Source of the DNA: Hamadaea flava
Lineage (GTDB): Bacteria > Actinomycetota > Actinomycetes > Mycobacteriales > Micromonosporaceae
Direction of reading: 5' to 3'
Length of the DNA stretch: 64,000 nt
Assembly (NCBI RefSeq): GCF_024172085.1
Contig: NZ_JAMZDZ010000001.1
Span: 3,534,001-3,598,000, forward strand
This document shows, piece by piece, positions 28,161-37,509 of the stretch; position 1 is the stretch's first letter; each line of letters starts with the position of its first letter. The notes below the pieces were generated by a model. The model saw nothing but the letters and a program-made list of their open reading frames with translations. It was not told the DNA's origin and did not search any database. The translations under genes were made by a program, and so were the position numbers.

Positions 28161-30638
28161 TCAAGCGTCGGCGCCGAGGGATTCGAGGACCTCGGGGAGT
28201 TCGTCGGGCTTGATGAGCACCTCGCGCGCCTTGGATCCCTCGGACGGCCCGACGATGCCGCGGGTCTCCATGAGGTCCATCAGCCGGCCGGCCTTGGCGA
28301 ACCCGACGCGCAGTTTGCGCTGGAGCATGCTGGTCGAGCCGAGCTGGGAGGCGACGACCAGTTCGATCGCCTGCAACAGCAGTTGCAGGTCTTCGCCGAT
28401 CTCCTCTTCCGCCTTCTTCTTGTTGTCGACCGGCGGCGGCGCGGTGACGTCCGAGCGGAACTGCGGTTCACGCTGCCGCTTGCAGAACTCGACGACATCG
28501 ACGATCTCCTTCTCGTCGACCCACGCGCCCTGGATCCGGATCGGCTTCGAGGCGCCCATCGGCAGGAAGAGTCCGTCGCCCCGGCCGATCAGCTTCTCCG
28601 CGCCGGGCTGGTCCAGGATGACCCGGGAGTCGGCGAGCGAGCTGGTGGCGAAGGCGAGCCGGGACGGGACGTTGGCCTTGATCAGGCCGGTGACCACGTC
28701 GACGCTCGGGCGCTGGGTCGCCAGCACCAGGTGGATGCCGGCCGCGCGGGCCAGCTGCGTGATGCGTACGACGGAGTCTTCGACGTCGCGCGGGGCCACC
28801 ATCATCAGGTCGGCCAGCTCGTCCACGATCACCAGCAGGTACGGGTAGGGCTCGATGACCCGTTCCGACCCCGGCGGGGGCTTGACCTGACCGGCCCGCA
28901 CCTTGCGGTTGTACTCGTCGATGTGGCGTACGCCAGCCGCGGCGAGGTCGTCGTAGCGCATGTCCATCTCGCGAACGACCCAGTCGAGGGCGTCGGCGGC
29001 CTTCTTCGGATTGGTCACGATCGGCGTCACGAGGTGCGGAATCCCCTCGTACGCCGTCAGCTCCACCCGCTTCGGGTCGACCAGCAACAGCCGCACCTGG
29101 TCCGGAGTGGACCGGGCGAGGATCGAGACCAGCAGCGAGTTGAGGCAGCTGGACTTGCCGGCACCGGTCGCGCCCGCGATGAGGATGTGCGGCATCTTGG
29201 CCAGGTTGGCCACGACGTAGCCGCCTTCGATGTCCTTGCCGAGGCCGACGACCATCGGGTGGGTCTCCTGCTCGGCGACCCGGGACCGCAGCACGTCCCC
29301 GAGGGCCACGTCCTCCCGGTCGCTGTTGGGGACCTCGATGCCGATGGCGCTCTTGCCCGGGATCGGGCTGATGATCCGCACGTCCTGCGACTTCACGGCG
29401 TACGCGATGTTGCGGGACAGCTGGGTGACCCGTTCGACCTTGACCCCCCGGCCGAGTTCGACCTCGTAGCGGGTGACCGTCGGACCCCGGTTGAATCCGG
29501 TGACCGCGGCGTCCACGTCGAACTGCTCGAAGACGTGCCGCAGGGCCTCGATGACGTCGTCGTTGGCCTTCGACCGGGCGCGCGGCGCGGCTCCGTGGCC
29601 GAGCAAGGTCATCGGCGGCAGCACGTAGTCGCCGCCCAGTCCGGGCATCGCGAGCTGCTCCAGCTTGACCGCCTTCGGCGGCGGCGCGGTGTGCGCCGGG
29701 GGCTCCAGCTGCTTGCGCTCCTTCTTCCGCGAACGCGGAAGGACGATGGTCTCCTGCAGGTCCTCGATGACCTCGCCGTCGATGTCGCCCGGCCCGAACG
29801 GGTCCGGCAGCGGCTTGCGGCGGCGCGGCGGCAGCGTCGGGCGCTCGTCGAGGTCGGGCCCGAACTCGTCCTCGTCCTCGGTGGATCCCCGGCCGCCGAA
29901 CAGCCGGTCGCTCAGCGCGGCGAGTCGTTCCGGCACCTTGTTGAGCGGCGTCGCGGTGACCACCAGGATGCCGAAGACCAAGAGCACCAGCAGTCCGGGC
30001 ACCGCGACCCAGCCGCTGACCGCGTCCCGGAGCAGGCCGCCGGTGACCGCGCCGATGATGCCGCCGGCGGAGTCTCGCCCGATCTGGTCGGCCGGCGACT
30101 GGCTGATGTCGAACAGGCCGGTCAGCGCCAGCAGCAGGCTGCCCCAGCCCACGAGCCCGCTGCCCTGCCGATCCTCCGCCGACGCGTGCCGCATCATCCG
30201 GATCGAGGTGAAGCCCAGCAGCAACGGCAGTCCATTGGCGACGGAACCGAAGAAGAACCGCACCTTGTCCGCGATCCACGCGCCGACCGGCCCGCCCGCG
30301 TCGAACCACAACGCCACCACGAGCAGCAGCGCGGTCACCAGGCCGAGCAGGCCCAGACCGTCGCGCCGATGCTCCGTCTCCAGCTCACGCGCCGTCGCCG
30401 CCTGCCGCCCCACCGCCCGCGCGGCCCAGCCGGTGGCGCCCGCCAGGCCGAAGAACAGCCCGCCGGACACCTTGCCCAGCACATCCAGCGGCCCCGGGAA
30501 ACTCCGGTTCCGCCGGCGTGCGGTCGTTCTAGCAGGGGTACGCCGAGAGGTGCGGGACGCGGGGGTACGTGCCACCGCAGTGGACGCCTTCGGCGGGTTC
30601 ACGCGGCGGCTCGGAGTCGGGGTGGTACGGCGCGCCAT
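28161..30638 (-). CDS. ftsK: FtsK/SpoIIIE DNA translocase
   Basis: This membrane-anchored hexameric motor pumps chromosome DNA through the division or sporulation septum. The 825-residue protein has a basic N-terminus, four membrane helices (about residues 50-230), a linker, a motor domain with Walker A GATGAGKSS, and a C-terminal winged-helix gamma domain (QRKLRVGFAKAGRLMDLM) that reads FtsK-orienting sequences. ATG at 30638 gives MARRTTPTPSRR; the ribosome site is weak, and ATG 30662 is an alternative. RNase J lies upstream, the usual actinobacterial neighbour. Confidence 0.93.
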   Translation of the reverse strand: MARRTTPTPSRRVNPPKASTAVARTPASRTSRRTPARTTARRRNRSFPGPLDVLGKVSGGLFFGLAGATGWAARAVGRQAATARELETEHRRDGLGLLGLVTALLLVVALWFDAGGPVGAWIADKVRFFFGSVANGLPLLLGFTSIRMMRHASAEDRQGSGLVGWGSLLLALTGLFDISQSPADQIGRDSAGGIIGAVTGGLLRDAVSGWVAVPGLLVLLVFGILVVTATPLNKVPERLAALSDRLFGGRGSTEDEDEFGPDLDERPTLPPRRRKPLPDPFGPGDIDGEVIEDLQETIVLPRSRKKERKQLEPPAHTAPPPKAVKLEQLAMPGLGGDYVLPPMTLLGHGAAPRARSKANDDVIEALRHVFEQFDVDAAVTGFNRGPTVTRYEVELGRGVKVERVTQLSRNIAYAVKSQDVRIISPIPGKSAIGIEVPNSDREDVALGDVLRSRVAEQETHPMVVGLGKDIEGGYVVANLAKMPHILIAGATGAGKSSCLNSLLVSILARSTPDQVRLLLVDPKRVELTAYEGIPHLVTPIVTNPKKAADALDWVVREMDMRYDDLAAAGVRHIDEYNRKVRAGQVKPPPGSERVIEPYPYLLVIVDELADLMMVAPRDVEDSVVRITQLARAAGIHLVLATQRPSVDVVTGLIKANVPSRLAFATSSLADSRVILDQPGAEKLIGRGDGLFLPMGASKPIRIQGAWVDEKEIVDVVEFCKRQREPQFRSDVTAPPPVDNKKKAEEEIGEDLQLLLQAIELVVASQLGSTSMLQRKLRVGFAKAGRLMDLMETRGIVGPSEGSKAREVLIKPDELPEVLESLGADA

Positions 30639-30730
30639 GCTTGACAGCGTAGAGGAGATCATCAACGAGGTACGGCATTCGCGAAAGCGTGTCACGCCGG
30701 GGGTCTCGTTGTGGCACTACGCCTCCGGCG

Positions 30731-32419
30731 CTAGACCTCCAGCACTGACGGCACGATCATCGGCCGCCGCCGGTACGCCTCGTTCACCCACTTGCCCACC
30801 ACTCGGCGTACGAGCTGCTGGAGCTGGTGGGGGTCGGTGATGTTGTCGGCGGCGGCCCGGTCGAGCGCCTGCGTGATGAGCGGCAGGACCGGGTCGAACG
30901 CAGTGGGGTCCTCGGAGAAGCCCTTCTGCGAGATCGTCGGGCCGCCGACCACCTTGCCGGTGACCGAGTCGACCACCACGGTGACCGCGATGAATCCGCC
31001 GTCGCCCAGGATGCGGCGCTCGGTGAGCAGGCTCTCACCGACATCGCCGATGGCCAGACCGTCCACGTAGACGTAGCGGCTCTTGACGTGGCCGACCAGC
31101 TCGGCCCGGCCGTCGACCAGGTCCACGACGTCGCCGTCCTCGCAGAGGACGATGCGGTCGGGCGCGACGCCGCTCTCGACGCCGAGCCGGGCGTGCGCGC
31201 GCAGGTGGCGCCACTCGCCGTGGACCGGCATGAGGTTGCTGGGCTTGACCACGTTCAGCAGGTAGAGCAGCTCGCCGGCCGGCGAGTGGCCGGAGACGTG
31301 CACTTTGGCGACGTCCTTGTGGACGACGGTGGCGCCCTGCCGGGCGAGCTGGTTGATCACCCGGTAGACGCTGGTCTCGTTGCCCGGCACCAGCGAGCTG
31401 GCGAGCACCACCGTGTCGCCCGAGGCGATGGTGATGTGCCGGTGGTCGCCGGTGGCCATGCGGCCCAGGGCGCTCATCGGCTCGCCCTGGGAGCCGGTGG
31501 ACATGAGCACGATCTGCTCGGGCGGCAGCGTGGTCGCCTCGTCGATGCCGATCATCAGGCCCGGCGAGAGGTGCAGCAGGCCCAGGTCGCGGGCGATGCC
31601 CATGTTGCGGACCATCGAGCGGCCGATGAAGGCGACCTTGCGGCCGTGCTCCTCGGCGGCGTCGAGGACCTGCTGGACGCGGTGCACGTGGGAGGCGAAC
31701 GACGCCACGATGATGCGGCCGGTGGCCTTGGCGAAGATCGAGCTGATCACCGGCCCGATCTGCCGCTCCGAGGTCACGAAGCCGGGGATCTCGGCGTTGG
31801 TGGAGTCCGAGAGCAGCAGGTCGACGCCCTCCGAGCCGAGCCGGGCGAACCCGGCCAGGTCGGTGATCCGGCCGTCGAGCGGCAGCTGGTCCATCTTGAA
31901 GTCGCCGGTGTGCAGCACCAGGCCGGCCGGCGTCCGGATGGCGACCGCCATGGCGTCCGGGATGGAGTGGTTGACCGCGAAGAACTCCGCCTCGAACGGG
32001 CCGAGCTGCTCCCGCTGTCCCTCCACGACGGTGAGCGAGTACGGCGTGATCCGGCGCTCGGCGAGCTTCGCCTCGACCAGGGCGAGGGTGAAACGGGAGC
32101 CCACGAGGGGGATGTCGGGCTTGTGCGCCAGCAGATAGGGCACCGCTCCGATGTGGTCCTCGTGGCCGTGCGTGAGGACGATCGCCTGCACGTCGTCCAG
32201 CCGGTCCAGGATGGGCTCGAAGTCGGGCAGGATCAGGTCGACGCCGGGCTGCTCGGTGTCCGGGAAGAGCACCCCGCAGTCGACGACGAGCAGCTTGCCG
32301 TCGAACTCGAAGACGGTCATGTTGCGCCCGATCGCGCCGAGCCCACCCAACGGGATGACACGGAGGCCGCCTTCCGGCAGCGGTGGTGGTGCGGGCAACT
32401 CCACGTGCGCTTCGGTCAC
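30731..32419 (-). CDS. rnj: Ribonuclease J
   Basis: This metallo-beta-lactamase/beta-CASP nuclease matures and degrades RNA with 5'-exonuclease and endonuclease activity. The zinc motif HGHEDH is at residues 84-89, with NHSIPD and HTGDFKMD further on and the beta-CASP motif HVSGH. The C-terminal oligomer domain is complete, giving 562 residues. GTG at 32419 has a clear AGGAG seven bases upstream. It follows dapA closely (56 bases), an order conserved in Actinomycetes. Confidence 0.95.
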   Translation of the reverse strand: MTEAHVELPAPPPLPEGGLRVIPLGGLGAIGRNMTVFEFDGKLLVVDCGVLFPDTEQPGVDLILPDFEPILDRLDDVQAIVLTHGHEDHIGAVPYLLAHKPDIPLVGSRFTLALVEAKLAERRITPYSLTVVEGQREQLGPFEAEFFAVNHSIPDAMAVAIRTPAGLVLHTGDFKMDQLPLDGRITDLAGFARLGSEGVDLLLSDSTNAEIPGFVTSERQIGPVISSIFAKATGRIIVASFASHVHRVQQVLDAAEEHGRKVAFIGRSMVRNMGIARDLGLLHLSPGLMIGIDEATTLPPEQIVLMSTGSQGEPMSALGRMATGDHRHITIASGDTVVLASSLVPGNETSVYRVINQLARQGATVVHKDVAKVHVSGHSPAGELLYLLNVVKPSNLMPVHGEWRHLRAHARLGVESGVAPDRIVLCEDGDVVDLVDGRAELVGHVKSRYVYVDGLAIGDVGESLLTERRILGDGGFIAVTVVVDSVTGKVVGGPTISQKGFSEDPTAFDPVLPLITQALDRAAADNITDPHQLQQLVRRVVGKWVNEAYRRRPMIVPSVLEV

Positions 32420-32475
32420 TTCACAACTCCTGTGGTCCATGGGCGGCCGCGTGCTGCGCAGCCGCGTTTCGCGAG

Positions 32476-33372
32476 TCAGAGAGGCAGGCCGGCCGCGTCG
32501 CAGTCGGCCCGCAGCTGGGCGAGCTCAGCCTCGGTGGCGTCGACCAGCGGCGGGCGCATCGGCCCGGCGGGCAGGCCCTTCGCGTTCATCGCGGCCTTGA
32601 CGAGGATCGCGCCCTGGGTCCGGAAGATCCCGGTGAACAGCGGCAGCAGCTGCCGGTGCAGCCGCACCGCCTCCGCCGTGTCCCCATCGTGGTACGCCGA
32701 GATGAGGCGGGTCGCCACCGCCCCGGTGAGATGCGTGGACGTGCCGACGAGACCGGTCGCGCCGATCGACAACAGCGGCAGCGTCAACGCGTCGTCGCCG
32801 CTGTAGTACGCGAGGTCGGTGTCCCGCAGCACCCAGGAGCTGGCGGTCAGGTCGCCCTTGGCGTCCTTGACCGCGACGATCCGGTCGTGCTCGGCGAGTC
32901 GCAGGAACGTGTCGGTCGCGATCGGGACACCGCTGCGGCCGGGGATGTCGTAGAGCATCATCGGCAGCCCGGTGGCGTCGGCGACCGTGCGGAAATGGGC
33001 GAGCAGCCCGGCCTGCGGCGGCTTGTTGTAGTACGGCGTGACGACGAGCAGGCCGTGCGCGCCCGCCTTCTCGGCGGACCGGGCCAGCTCGACGGTGTGG
33101 TGGGTGTTGAACGTGCCGACTCCGGCGACGACCTGGGCCCGATCGCCGACCGCCTCGACGACGGCGCGCAGGATCGTCTCCTTCTCCGCGTCGGAGGTGG
33201 TCGGGCTCTCCCCGGTGGTCCCGTTGATCACGAGCGCGTCGTTGTGCTGCTCGTCCACCAGGTACGCGGCCAGCCGGGCGGCGCCGTCCACGTCGAGCGA
33301 GCCGTCCGCCCGGAACGGGGTCACCATGGCGGTGAGCAGGCGGCCGAACGGCCGCCGTGAGTCGCGCGTCAT
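32476..33372 (-). CDS. dapA: 4-hydroxy-tetrahydrodipicolinate synthase DapA
   Basis: DapA condenses pyruvate with aspartate semialdehyde in the diaminopimelate and lysine pathway. The Schiff-base lysine is Lys169 (IVAVKDAKGD), with Thr52-Thr53 (GTTGES) and Tyr141 (YDIPGR) also in place. The protein has 298 residues. ATG at 33372 was chosen over a TTG nine bases upstream. Its pathway partner dapB is 6 kb away, on the same strand. Confidence 0.95.
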   Translation of the reverse strand: MTRDSRRPFGRLLTAMVTPFRADGSLDVDGAARLAAYLVDEQHNDALVINGTTGESPTTSDAEKETILRAVVEAVGDRAQVVAGVGTFNTHHTVELARSAEKAGAHGLLVVTPYYNKPPQAGLLAHFRTVADATGLPMMLYDIPGRSGVPIATDTFLRLAEHDRIVAVKDAKGDLTASSWVLRDTDLAYYSGDDALTLPLLSIGATGLVGTSTHLTGAVATRLISAYHDGDTAEAVRLHRQLLPLFTGIFRTQGAILVKAAMNAKGLPAGPMRPPLVDATEAELAQLRADCDAAGLPL

Positions 33373-33426
33373 ACTTGCCAACTTATCGTCAACTGCGGTC
33401 CGGGGTGAACTGGCTGAGCAGGCTGG

Positions 33427-34179
33427 TCAGCCCTGCCAGAGGTACTCGCTCGCGGCGATCTCGCTGCCGTCGCTCAACGTCGTGATCTTGAAGTCGTTGA
33501 ACACGTTCGGCGCGACCCGCTGCAGCTGGCGAAGGCACTCGACGGCCAGCTCACGAATCTCGACGTCAGCGTGCTCGGTGGCCCGCATGGCGACGAAGTG
33601 ACGCCAGGCCCGGTAGTTGCCGGTGACCACGATGCGAGTCTCGGTCGCGTTCGGCAGGATGGCGCGGGCCGCCTGCCGGGCCTGCTTGCGCCGCAGGGTG
33701 GCGTTCGGGACGTCGGCGAACTTGGCTTCCAAGCCCTCCAGCAGCTCGTTGTACGCCCGGACGGCGGCCTCGCTCGCCTCGACGAACTTCTTGTTCAGCT
33801 CGGGGTCGGAGGCGATGGCCTCCGGGGCCACCATGGCCGCCTCGCGCTCGGGGACGTAGCGCTGGGAGAGCTGCGAGTACGAGAAGTGACGGTGGCGGAT
33901 CAGCTCGTGGGTGAACGAGCGCGACACGCCGGTGAAGTAGAAGCTCACCGTGCCGTGCTCGAGCACCGAGAGGTGACCGACCTCCAGGATGTGGCGGAGA
34001 TAGCCCTCGTTCGTGGCGGTGGCGGGGTTCGGCTTGCTCCAGGATTGGTAGCAGGCGCGGCCGGCGAACTCCGCGAGCGCCTGCCCGCCGTCGGCGTCGG
34101 TCGACCACGGAACGTCGTCCGGGGCCTCGAATTGCGTCCATGCGATCAACTTGACCTGGGGCTGCACGATCTCCGTCAC
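33427..34179 (-). CDS. thyX: Flavin-dependent thymidylate synthase ThyX
   Basis: ThyX methylates dUMP to dTMP with FAD and NADPH. The ThyX motif is present as [13 protein letters not shown], followed by [20 protein letters not shown] near the active site. The 250-residue length fits. Starts at GTG 34179 or GTG 34188 are both possible. thyX-dapA-rnj is a conserved actinobacterial run. The divergent gene is 91 bases away. Confidence 0.95.
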   Translation of the reverse strand: MTEIVQPQVKLIAWTQFEAPDDVPWSTDADGGQALAEFAGRACYQSWSKPNPATATNEGYLRHILEVGHLSVLEHGTVSFYFTGVSRSFTHELIRHRHFSYSQLSQRYVPEREAAMVAPEAIASDPELNKKFVEASEAAVRAYNELLEGLEAKFADVPNATLRRKQARQAARAILPNATETRIVVTGNYRAWRHFVAMRATEHADVEIRELAVECLRQLQRVAPNVFNDFKITTLSDGSEIAASEYLWQG

Positions 34180-34218
34180 ACCCGACACTCTAGACCCACC
34201 CCCTGAGGCCGCCTTCTC

Positions 34219-34271
34219 TGACATCACGAAGACACTTGCGTGACGTCACGCGTGATGTCATAGTGAAGTCA
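34219..34271 (+). promoter_or_regulatory. Four-copy TGANNTCA operator array and leaderless promoter
   Basis: Octamers TGACATCA (34219), TGACGTCA (34241), TGATGTCA (34253) and TGAAGTCA (34264) are spaced 22, 12 and 11 bases, so all face one side of the helix. The second lies in a perfect 14-bp palindrome, GCGTGACGTCACGC. A -35 TTGCGT (34236) and -10 CATAGT (34259), 17 bases apart, would start transcription at or near the ATG at 34271. No ribosome site is seen, which fits a leaderless mRNA. Autoregulation by the ribbon-helix-helix product is inferred. Confidence 0.65.
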
Positions 34272-34795
34272 TGGAGCTGTCGCCGTACCTCGAAAACCTT
34301 CAGCGGGATCTGACCGCCGCCGCCGCGCCCGGTGGCGACGACATCACCCGCGCCGCCGGACTGCTCGCCGGTTCCCTGGAAGCGTCCGCCCGGCTCTGCC
34401 TCATGGAGGCGCTGTCCGACGCCGCGGCCGAGATCACCAGCAAGCTGAGCAACGCCAGCGTCGAGGTACGCCTGCGCGGACGCGACGCCGACCTGGTGGT
34501 CACCGAGGCCCTCCCCGAACCGGAGGCGCAGCCAGCCGCCGCCGCGGCCCCGCCGCCGACCGAGGGCGAGCAGGCCCGGATCACGCTCCGGCTGCCCGAG
34601 CAGCTCAAGGAGACGATCGAACGCGCCGCCGCCGCCGAGGGTGTCTCAGTGAACGCCTGGCTGGTCCGGGCGCTCTGGGGAGCCACCCAGCCGGCTCCGC
34701 CCGGACCGGGATTCCGCCCCGGCCCCGGCTTCCCGCCCGGCCCCGGCCCGGGTTTCCAGCCCGGACGCCGCATCACCGGCTACGCCCAGTCCTGA
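34271..34795 (+). CDS. Ribbon-helix-helix regulator (HicB/CopG type)
   Basis: The protein has 174 residues. Residues 1-75 are a helical N-domain (MELSPYLENLQRDLTAAA), and residues 97-135 are a ribbon-helix-helix fold (ARITLRLPEQLKETIERAAA then EGVSVNAWLVRAL). The tail is a proline/glycine-rich FRPGPGFPPGPG segment. Such proteins are often annotated as HicB antitoxins, but no HicA toxin is next to it. The partner is the DUF4097 gene 48 bases downstream. It probably represses its own promoter through the TGANNTCA array. Confidence 0.8.
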   Translation: MELSPYLENLQRDLTAAAAPGGDDITRAAGLLAGSLEASARLCLMEALSDAAAEITSKLSNASVEVRLRGRDADLVVTEALPEPEAQPAAAAAPPPTEGEQARITLRLPEQLKETIERAAAAEGVSVNAWLVRALWGATQPAPPGPGFRPGPGFPPGPGPGFQPGRRITGYAQS

Positions 34796-34843
34796 TCTTC
34801 GCTCACGCCACCCCTCGCTTCACCCTTGAAGGGATTGATCATC

Positions 34844-35641
34844 ATGTACGAGTTCCCGATCACCGGCCCGCTGTCCGCCGACGTACGCGTCAGCGCCGGA
34901 CGGGTCGAGATCACCGCTCAGCCCGGCCTGACCACCGCCACCGTCGCCGTCGAGCCGCTCGACGGGTCGGACCTCTCCCGGGAGGCCGCCGCGCAGACGA
35001 CGGTCGAAATGCACGGCACGAACCTGATCGTGAAGGCCCCGGAGCACAAAGGCTGGCTGAAGATGCGCAACCCGCGCCTGGCCGTCTCGATCCGGATCCC
35101 GGCCGACAGCACGCTCGACCTGCGTACGGCGTCGGCCGACGCGACCTGCTCCGGGGCGTACCGGCAGGTCTCGGTGCACAGCGCTTCCGGTGACGTCTTC
35201 GTCGAGGACGTGACCGGCGACTTCGCCATCACCACGGCCAGCGGCGACGTCCGCGCCATGCACGTCGGCGGCGAGTTCAAGGCGAACTCCGCCAGCGGCG
35301 ACATCAGCGCCGACACCGTCGACGGCTCCGCCGACCTGCACTCGGCCTCCGGCGACGTCGAACTCGGCACGCTCAGCGGCGGCGTTCGCGCCACGACTGC
35401 GTCCGGCGACTTCGCACTGCGTACGCTGCGCAACGGCGTCGCCAAGGTCAACTCGGCCAGCGGCGACATCGCCATCGGCGTCGTCCCGGGCATCGGCGTC
35501 TGGATGGAGCTGACCTCGATGTCCGGCCGCGCCCGCAGCGACCTCCAGCCGTCCGGCGCCCCGGCGAGCGGGCAGCCCGACGTCGCCCTGCACCTGCGCT
35601 CGATGAGCGGCGACATCGTGGTCAGCCGCGCGGCCGGCTGA
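34844..35641 (+). CDS. DUF4097 beta-strand repeat protein
   Basis: The protein has 265 residues. From about residue 100 onward it consists of short repeats around S(A/G)SGD(V/I/F): SASGDVFVED, TASGDVRAMH, SASGDISADT, SASGDVELGT, TASGDFALRT and SASGDIAIGV. This predicts a right-handed beta-helix or solenoid. No signal peptide or membrane segment is seen, so it seems cytosolic. The gene follows the ribbon-helix-helix regulator and shares its promoter. The role of the pair is not established. Confidence 0.82.
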   Translation: MYEFPITGPLSADVRVSAGRVEITAQPGLTTATVAVEPLDGSDLSREAAAQTTVEMHGTNLIVKAPEHKGWLKMRNPRLAVSIRIPADSTLDLRTASADATCSGAYRQVSVHSASGDVFVEDVTGDFAITTASGDVRAMHVGGEFKANSASGDISADTVDGSADLHSASGDVELGTLSGGVRATTASGDFALRTLRNGVAKVNSASGDIAIGVVPGIGVWMELTSMSGRARSDLQPSGAPASGQPDVALHLRSMSGDIVVSRAAG

Positions 35642-35688
35642 CCTGGTCGGCTCCCGGTCAGCCGCTCGTCAGCCCCGGAGAAACGCTT

Positions 35689-35720
35689 CAGCCCTCACCG
35701 CGTACGGCGGGTGAGGGCTG
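35689..35720. terminator. Two-way terminator hairpin
   Basis: A perfect 11-bp stem (CAGCCCTCACC and its complement) closes a ten-base loop between the convergent DUF4097 and DUF2752 genes. Confidence 0.75.
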
Positions 35721-35751
35721 GTGGCGTCAGAGTGTCAGCGGTACTGCGAGG

Positions 35752-36246
35752 TCAGACGTAGAGCCAGGTGAACGGGGCCCACGGCAGATTGCGCAGGATC
35801 GTGAAGACGGCCCAGATCCCGAGGAACCACGCGACCGTCTTCGGCCCGACCCGCAACTGCGGCAGCTGCTTGTTGAACACCTTCTTGCCCGCCCAAGCCA
35901 CGTACGCATAGAGCAGGAACGGCACGGCGAAGACGAACAGCAGGTGGTGGCGGGCAGCGGCGGAGAGGTCGCCGTGCATGAGATACCAGGCGGCCCGCGT
36001 GCCACCGCATCCCGGGCAGTCGAACCCGGTGGTCAGCTTGAGCAGGCAGGATGGCGGATCACCGGCGGCCGCGTCGGTCGGGTTGGTGAGCTGGGTGTAG
36101 CCGAGCGCACCGGCGATGCAGACCAACGCGGCGGCAGGACCGGCCCAGACCGGCAACGCGGCGCTGCGCCGCATGAACCAGGCGGTGACCCGGTCGGGCG
36201 TGGCAACCCCGATGTGGCTGGGGGGTACGGACTCCACCTGCGTCAT
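35752..36246 (-). CDS. DUF2752 membrane protein
   Basis: The protein has 164 residues with three hydrophobic segments (about 30-52, 100-120 and 138-158). It carries the DUF2752 motif DCPGCGGTRAAWYLMHGD at residues 77-94, with two cysteines that could bind a metal or form a disulfide. The family's function is unknown. The ATG overlaps the stop of the glycosylase gene (ATGA), so the two are co-translated. A link to DNA repair is only suggested by that overlap. Confidence 0.85.
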   Translation of the reverse strand: MTQVESVPPSHIGVATPDRVTAWFMRRSAALPVWAGPAAALVCIAGALGYTQLTNPTDAAAGDPPSCLLKLTTGFDCPGCGGTRAAWYLMHGDLSAAARHHLLFVFAVPFLLYAYVAWAGKKVFNKQLPQLRVGPKTVAWFLGIWAVFTILRNLPWAPFTWLYV

Positions 36247-37454
36247 GTGGTTGACGGTACACCGTTGAGGAAAGGCGCGAGATCCCCTCGCCCGGCCCGA
36301 TCCACGCCGCTCAGACCAAGCCAACCGGCCAGTCGTTCGAGTTCGGCGCGCAGGGCGCGGGCGGTCGGCTCCGGGTCGGCTCCGGGCTCCAGCCACACCG
36401 CCGGAATCCGCAGCACGCCGGCCTTGCGATCGGCCTTCAGGTCGACCCGAGCGGTGAACCGCTCCCCCTGCAGGAAGGGCAGGACGTAGTAGCCGTGCAC
36501 GCGCTGCGGCTCGGGGACGTAGATCTCGATCCGGTAGCGCAGGCCGAACAGCCGCTCGGTCCGCCCCCGCTCCCAGATCAGCGGGTCGAACGGACTGATC
36601 AGGGAACCACCGGTGAACCGGCGGGCCGACGGCGCGTCGCGATGCAGGTACGCCTGTGGCTTCCAGCCCTTGACCTGGACCGGGACCAGGACGTCCGCCT
36701 CGACGAGGTCGGCGATCGCCCGGCGGGCACCCTCCACCGGCAGCCGGAAGTAGTCCTTCAACTCGGCCTCGGCCGCGACGCCGAGCGCCCGGGCGGCCCG
36801 CTCGACGAGCTGGCGATGGGCGTCTTCGACGGCCGGGGTCGGCGTCGCCACCACGTCGGCGGGCAGCACCCGGGAGGTCAGGTCGTAGCGGCGGGCGAAC
36901 GAGGTGTTACGCCCGGCGCTGGTGACCGAGCCCTCGTAGAAGAGGAACTCCAGCGCCTTCTTCACGTCAGACCAGTTCCAGCCCCAGTTGCCGCCCTTCG
37001 GCTTGGGCACGTCGGCCTCGATCTCGGCGGCGGTCACCGGGCCCCGGTCGGCTACCTCGGCCAGCACCCACTCCACGAGTTGGGGCTGTTCCCGGGCGAT
37101 GCTGCGCGGGCCGCCCCACGCCTTCTCCCGGGCGGTCGCCATCCGCCAGCGCAGCAGCGGCTGCAGCTCGACCGGGACGAGCGACGCCTCGTGCGCCCAG
37201 TATTCGAACAGCCAGCGGGGACGCCGGGAGCTGCCGCGATCGAGCAGCGCCGTGTCATAGGGGCCGATCCGGCTGTAGGCCGGCAGATAGTGCGCCCGCT
37301 GCAGGACGTTGACGGAGTCGATCTGCAGCAGGCCGGTGTTGTCCAGGACGCGGCGCAGGTGGCGGCCGGCCGCCGGCCCGACCAGGCTCCGGCCGCCGAA
37401 ACCAGAGGCCGCCAGGGCGATCCGGCGGGCCTGAGTCAGGGTCAAGGTCTCCAT
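36243..37454 (-). CDS. AlkX/YcaQ-like DNA glycosylase (HTH_42 family)
   Basis: This is a winged-helix protein of 403 residues. The catalytic motif reads LLQIDSVNVLQRAHYLPAYSR, with Gln-Ile-Asp at 44-46. That is the Q-hydrophobic-D form of YcaQ/AlkX enzymes, which unhook interstrand crosslinks, and not the Q-x-Q form of the AlkZ self-resistance enzymes. Further marks are PRWLFEYWAHEASLVP and SLISPFDPLIWERGRTERLFG. ATG at 37454 is used; no strong ribosome site is seen. It probably removes bulky or crosslinked N7-alkylguanine. The specific lesion is inferred from the family. Confidence 0.85.
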   Translation of the reverse strand: METLTLTQARRIALAASGFGGRSLVGPAAGRHLRRVLDNTGLLQIDSVNVLQRAHYLPAYSRIGPYDTALLDRGSSRRPRWLFEYWAHEASLVPVELQPLLRWRMATAREKAWGGPRSIAREQPQLVEWVLAEVADRGPVTAAEIEADVPKPKGGNWGWNWSDVKKALEFLFYEGSVTSAGRNTSFARRYDLTSRVLPADVVATPTPAVEDAHRQLVERAARALGVAAEAELKDYFRLPVEGARRAIADLVEADVLVPVQVKGWKPQAYLHRDAPSARRFTGGSLISPFDPLIWERGRTERLFGLRYRIEIYVPEPQRVHGYYVLPFLQGERFTARVDLKADRKAGVLRIPAVWLEPGADPEPTARALRAELERLAGWLGLSGVDRAGRGDLAPFLNGVPSTT

Positions 37455-37509
37455 CGCGAGCAAGGTTAACCACTGGCTACGACAGAACCGCCCGCGCTAC
37501 GTTCCGACC

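Noticed and set aside
34271-34795. HicAB toxin-antitoxin system
   Set aside because: No HicA-like small toxin is adjacent; the partner is a 265-residue beta-repeat protein.
36243-37454. AlkZ-type self-resistance glycosylase of a natural-product cluster
   Set aside because: The motif is Q-I-D, not Q-x-Q, and no biosynthetic genes lie nearby.
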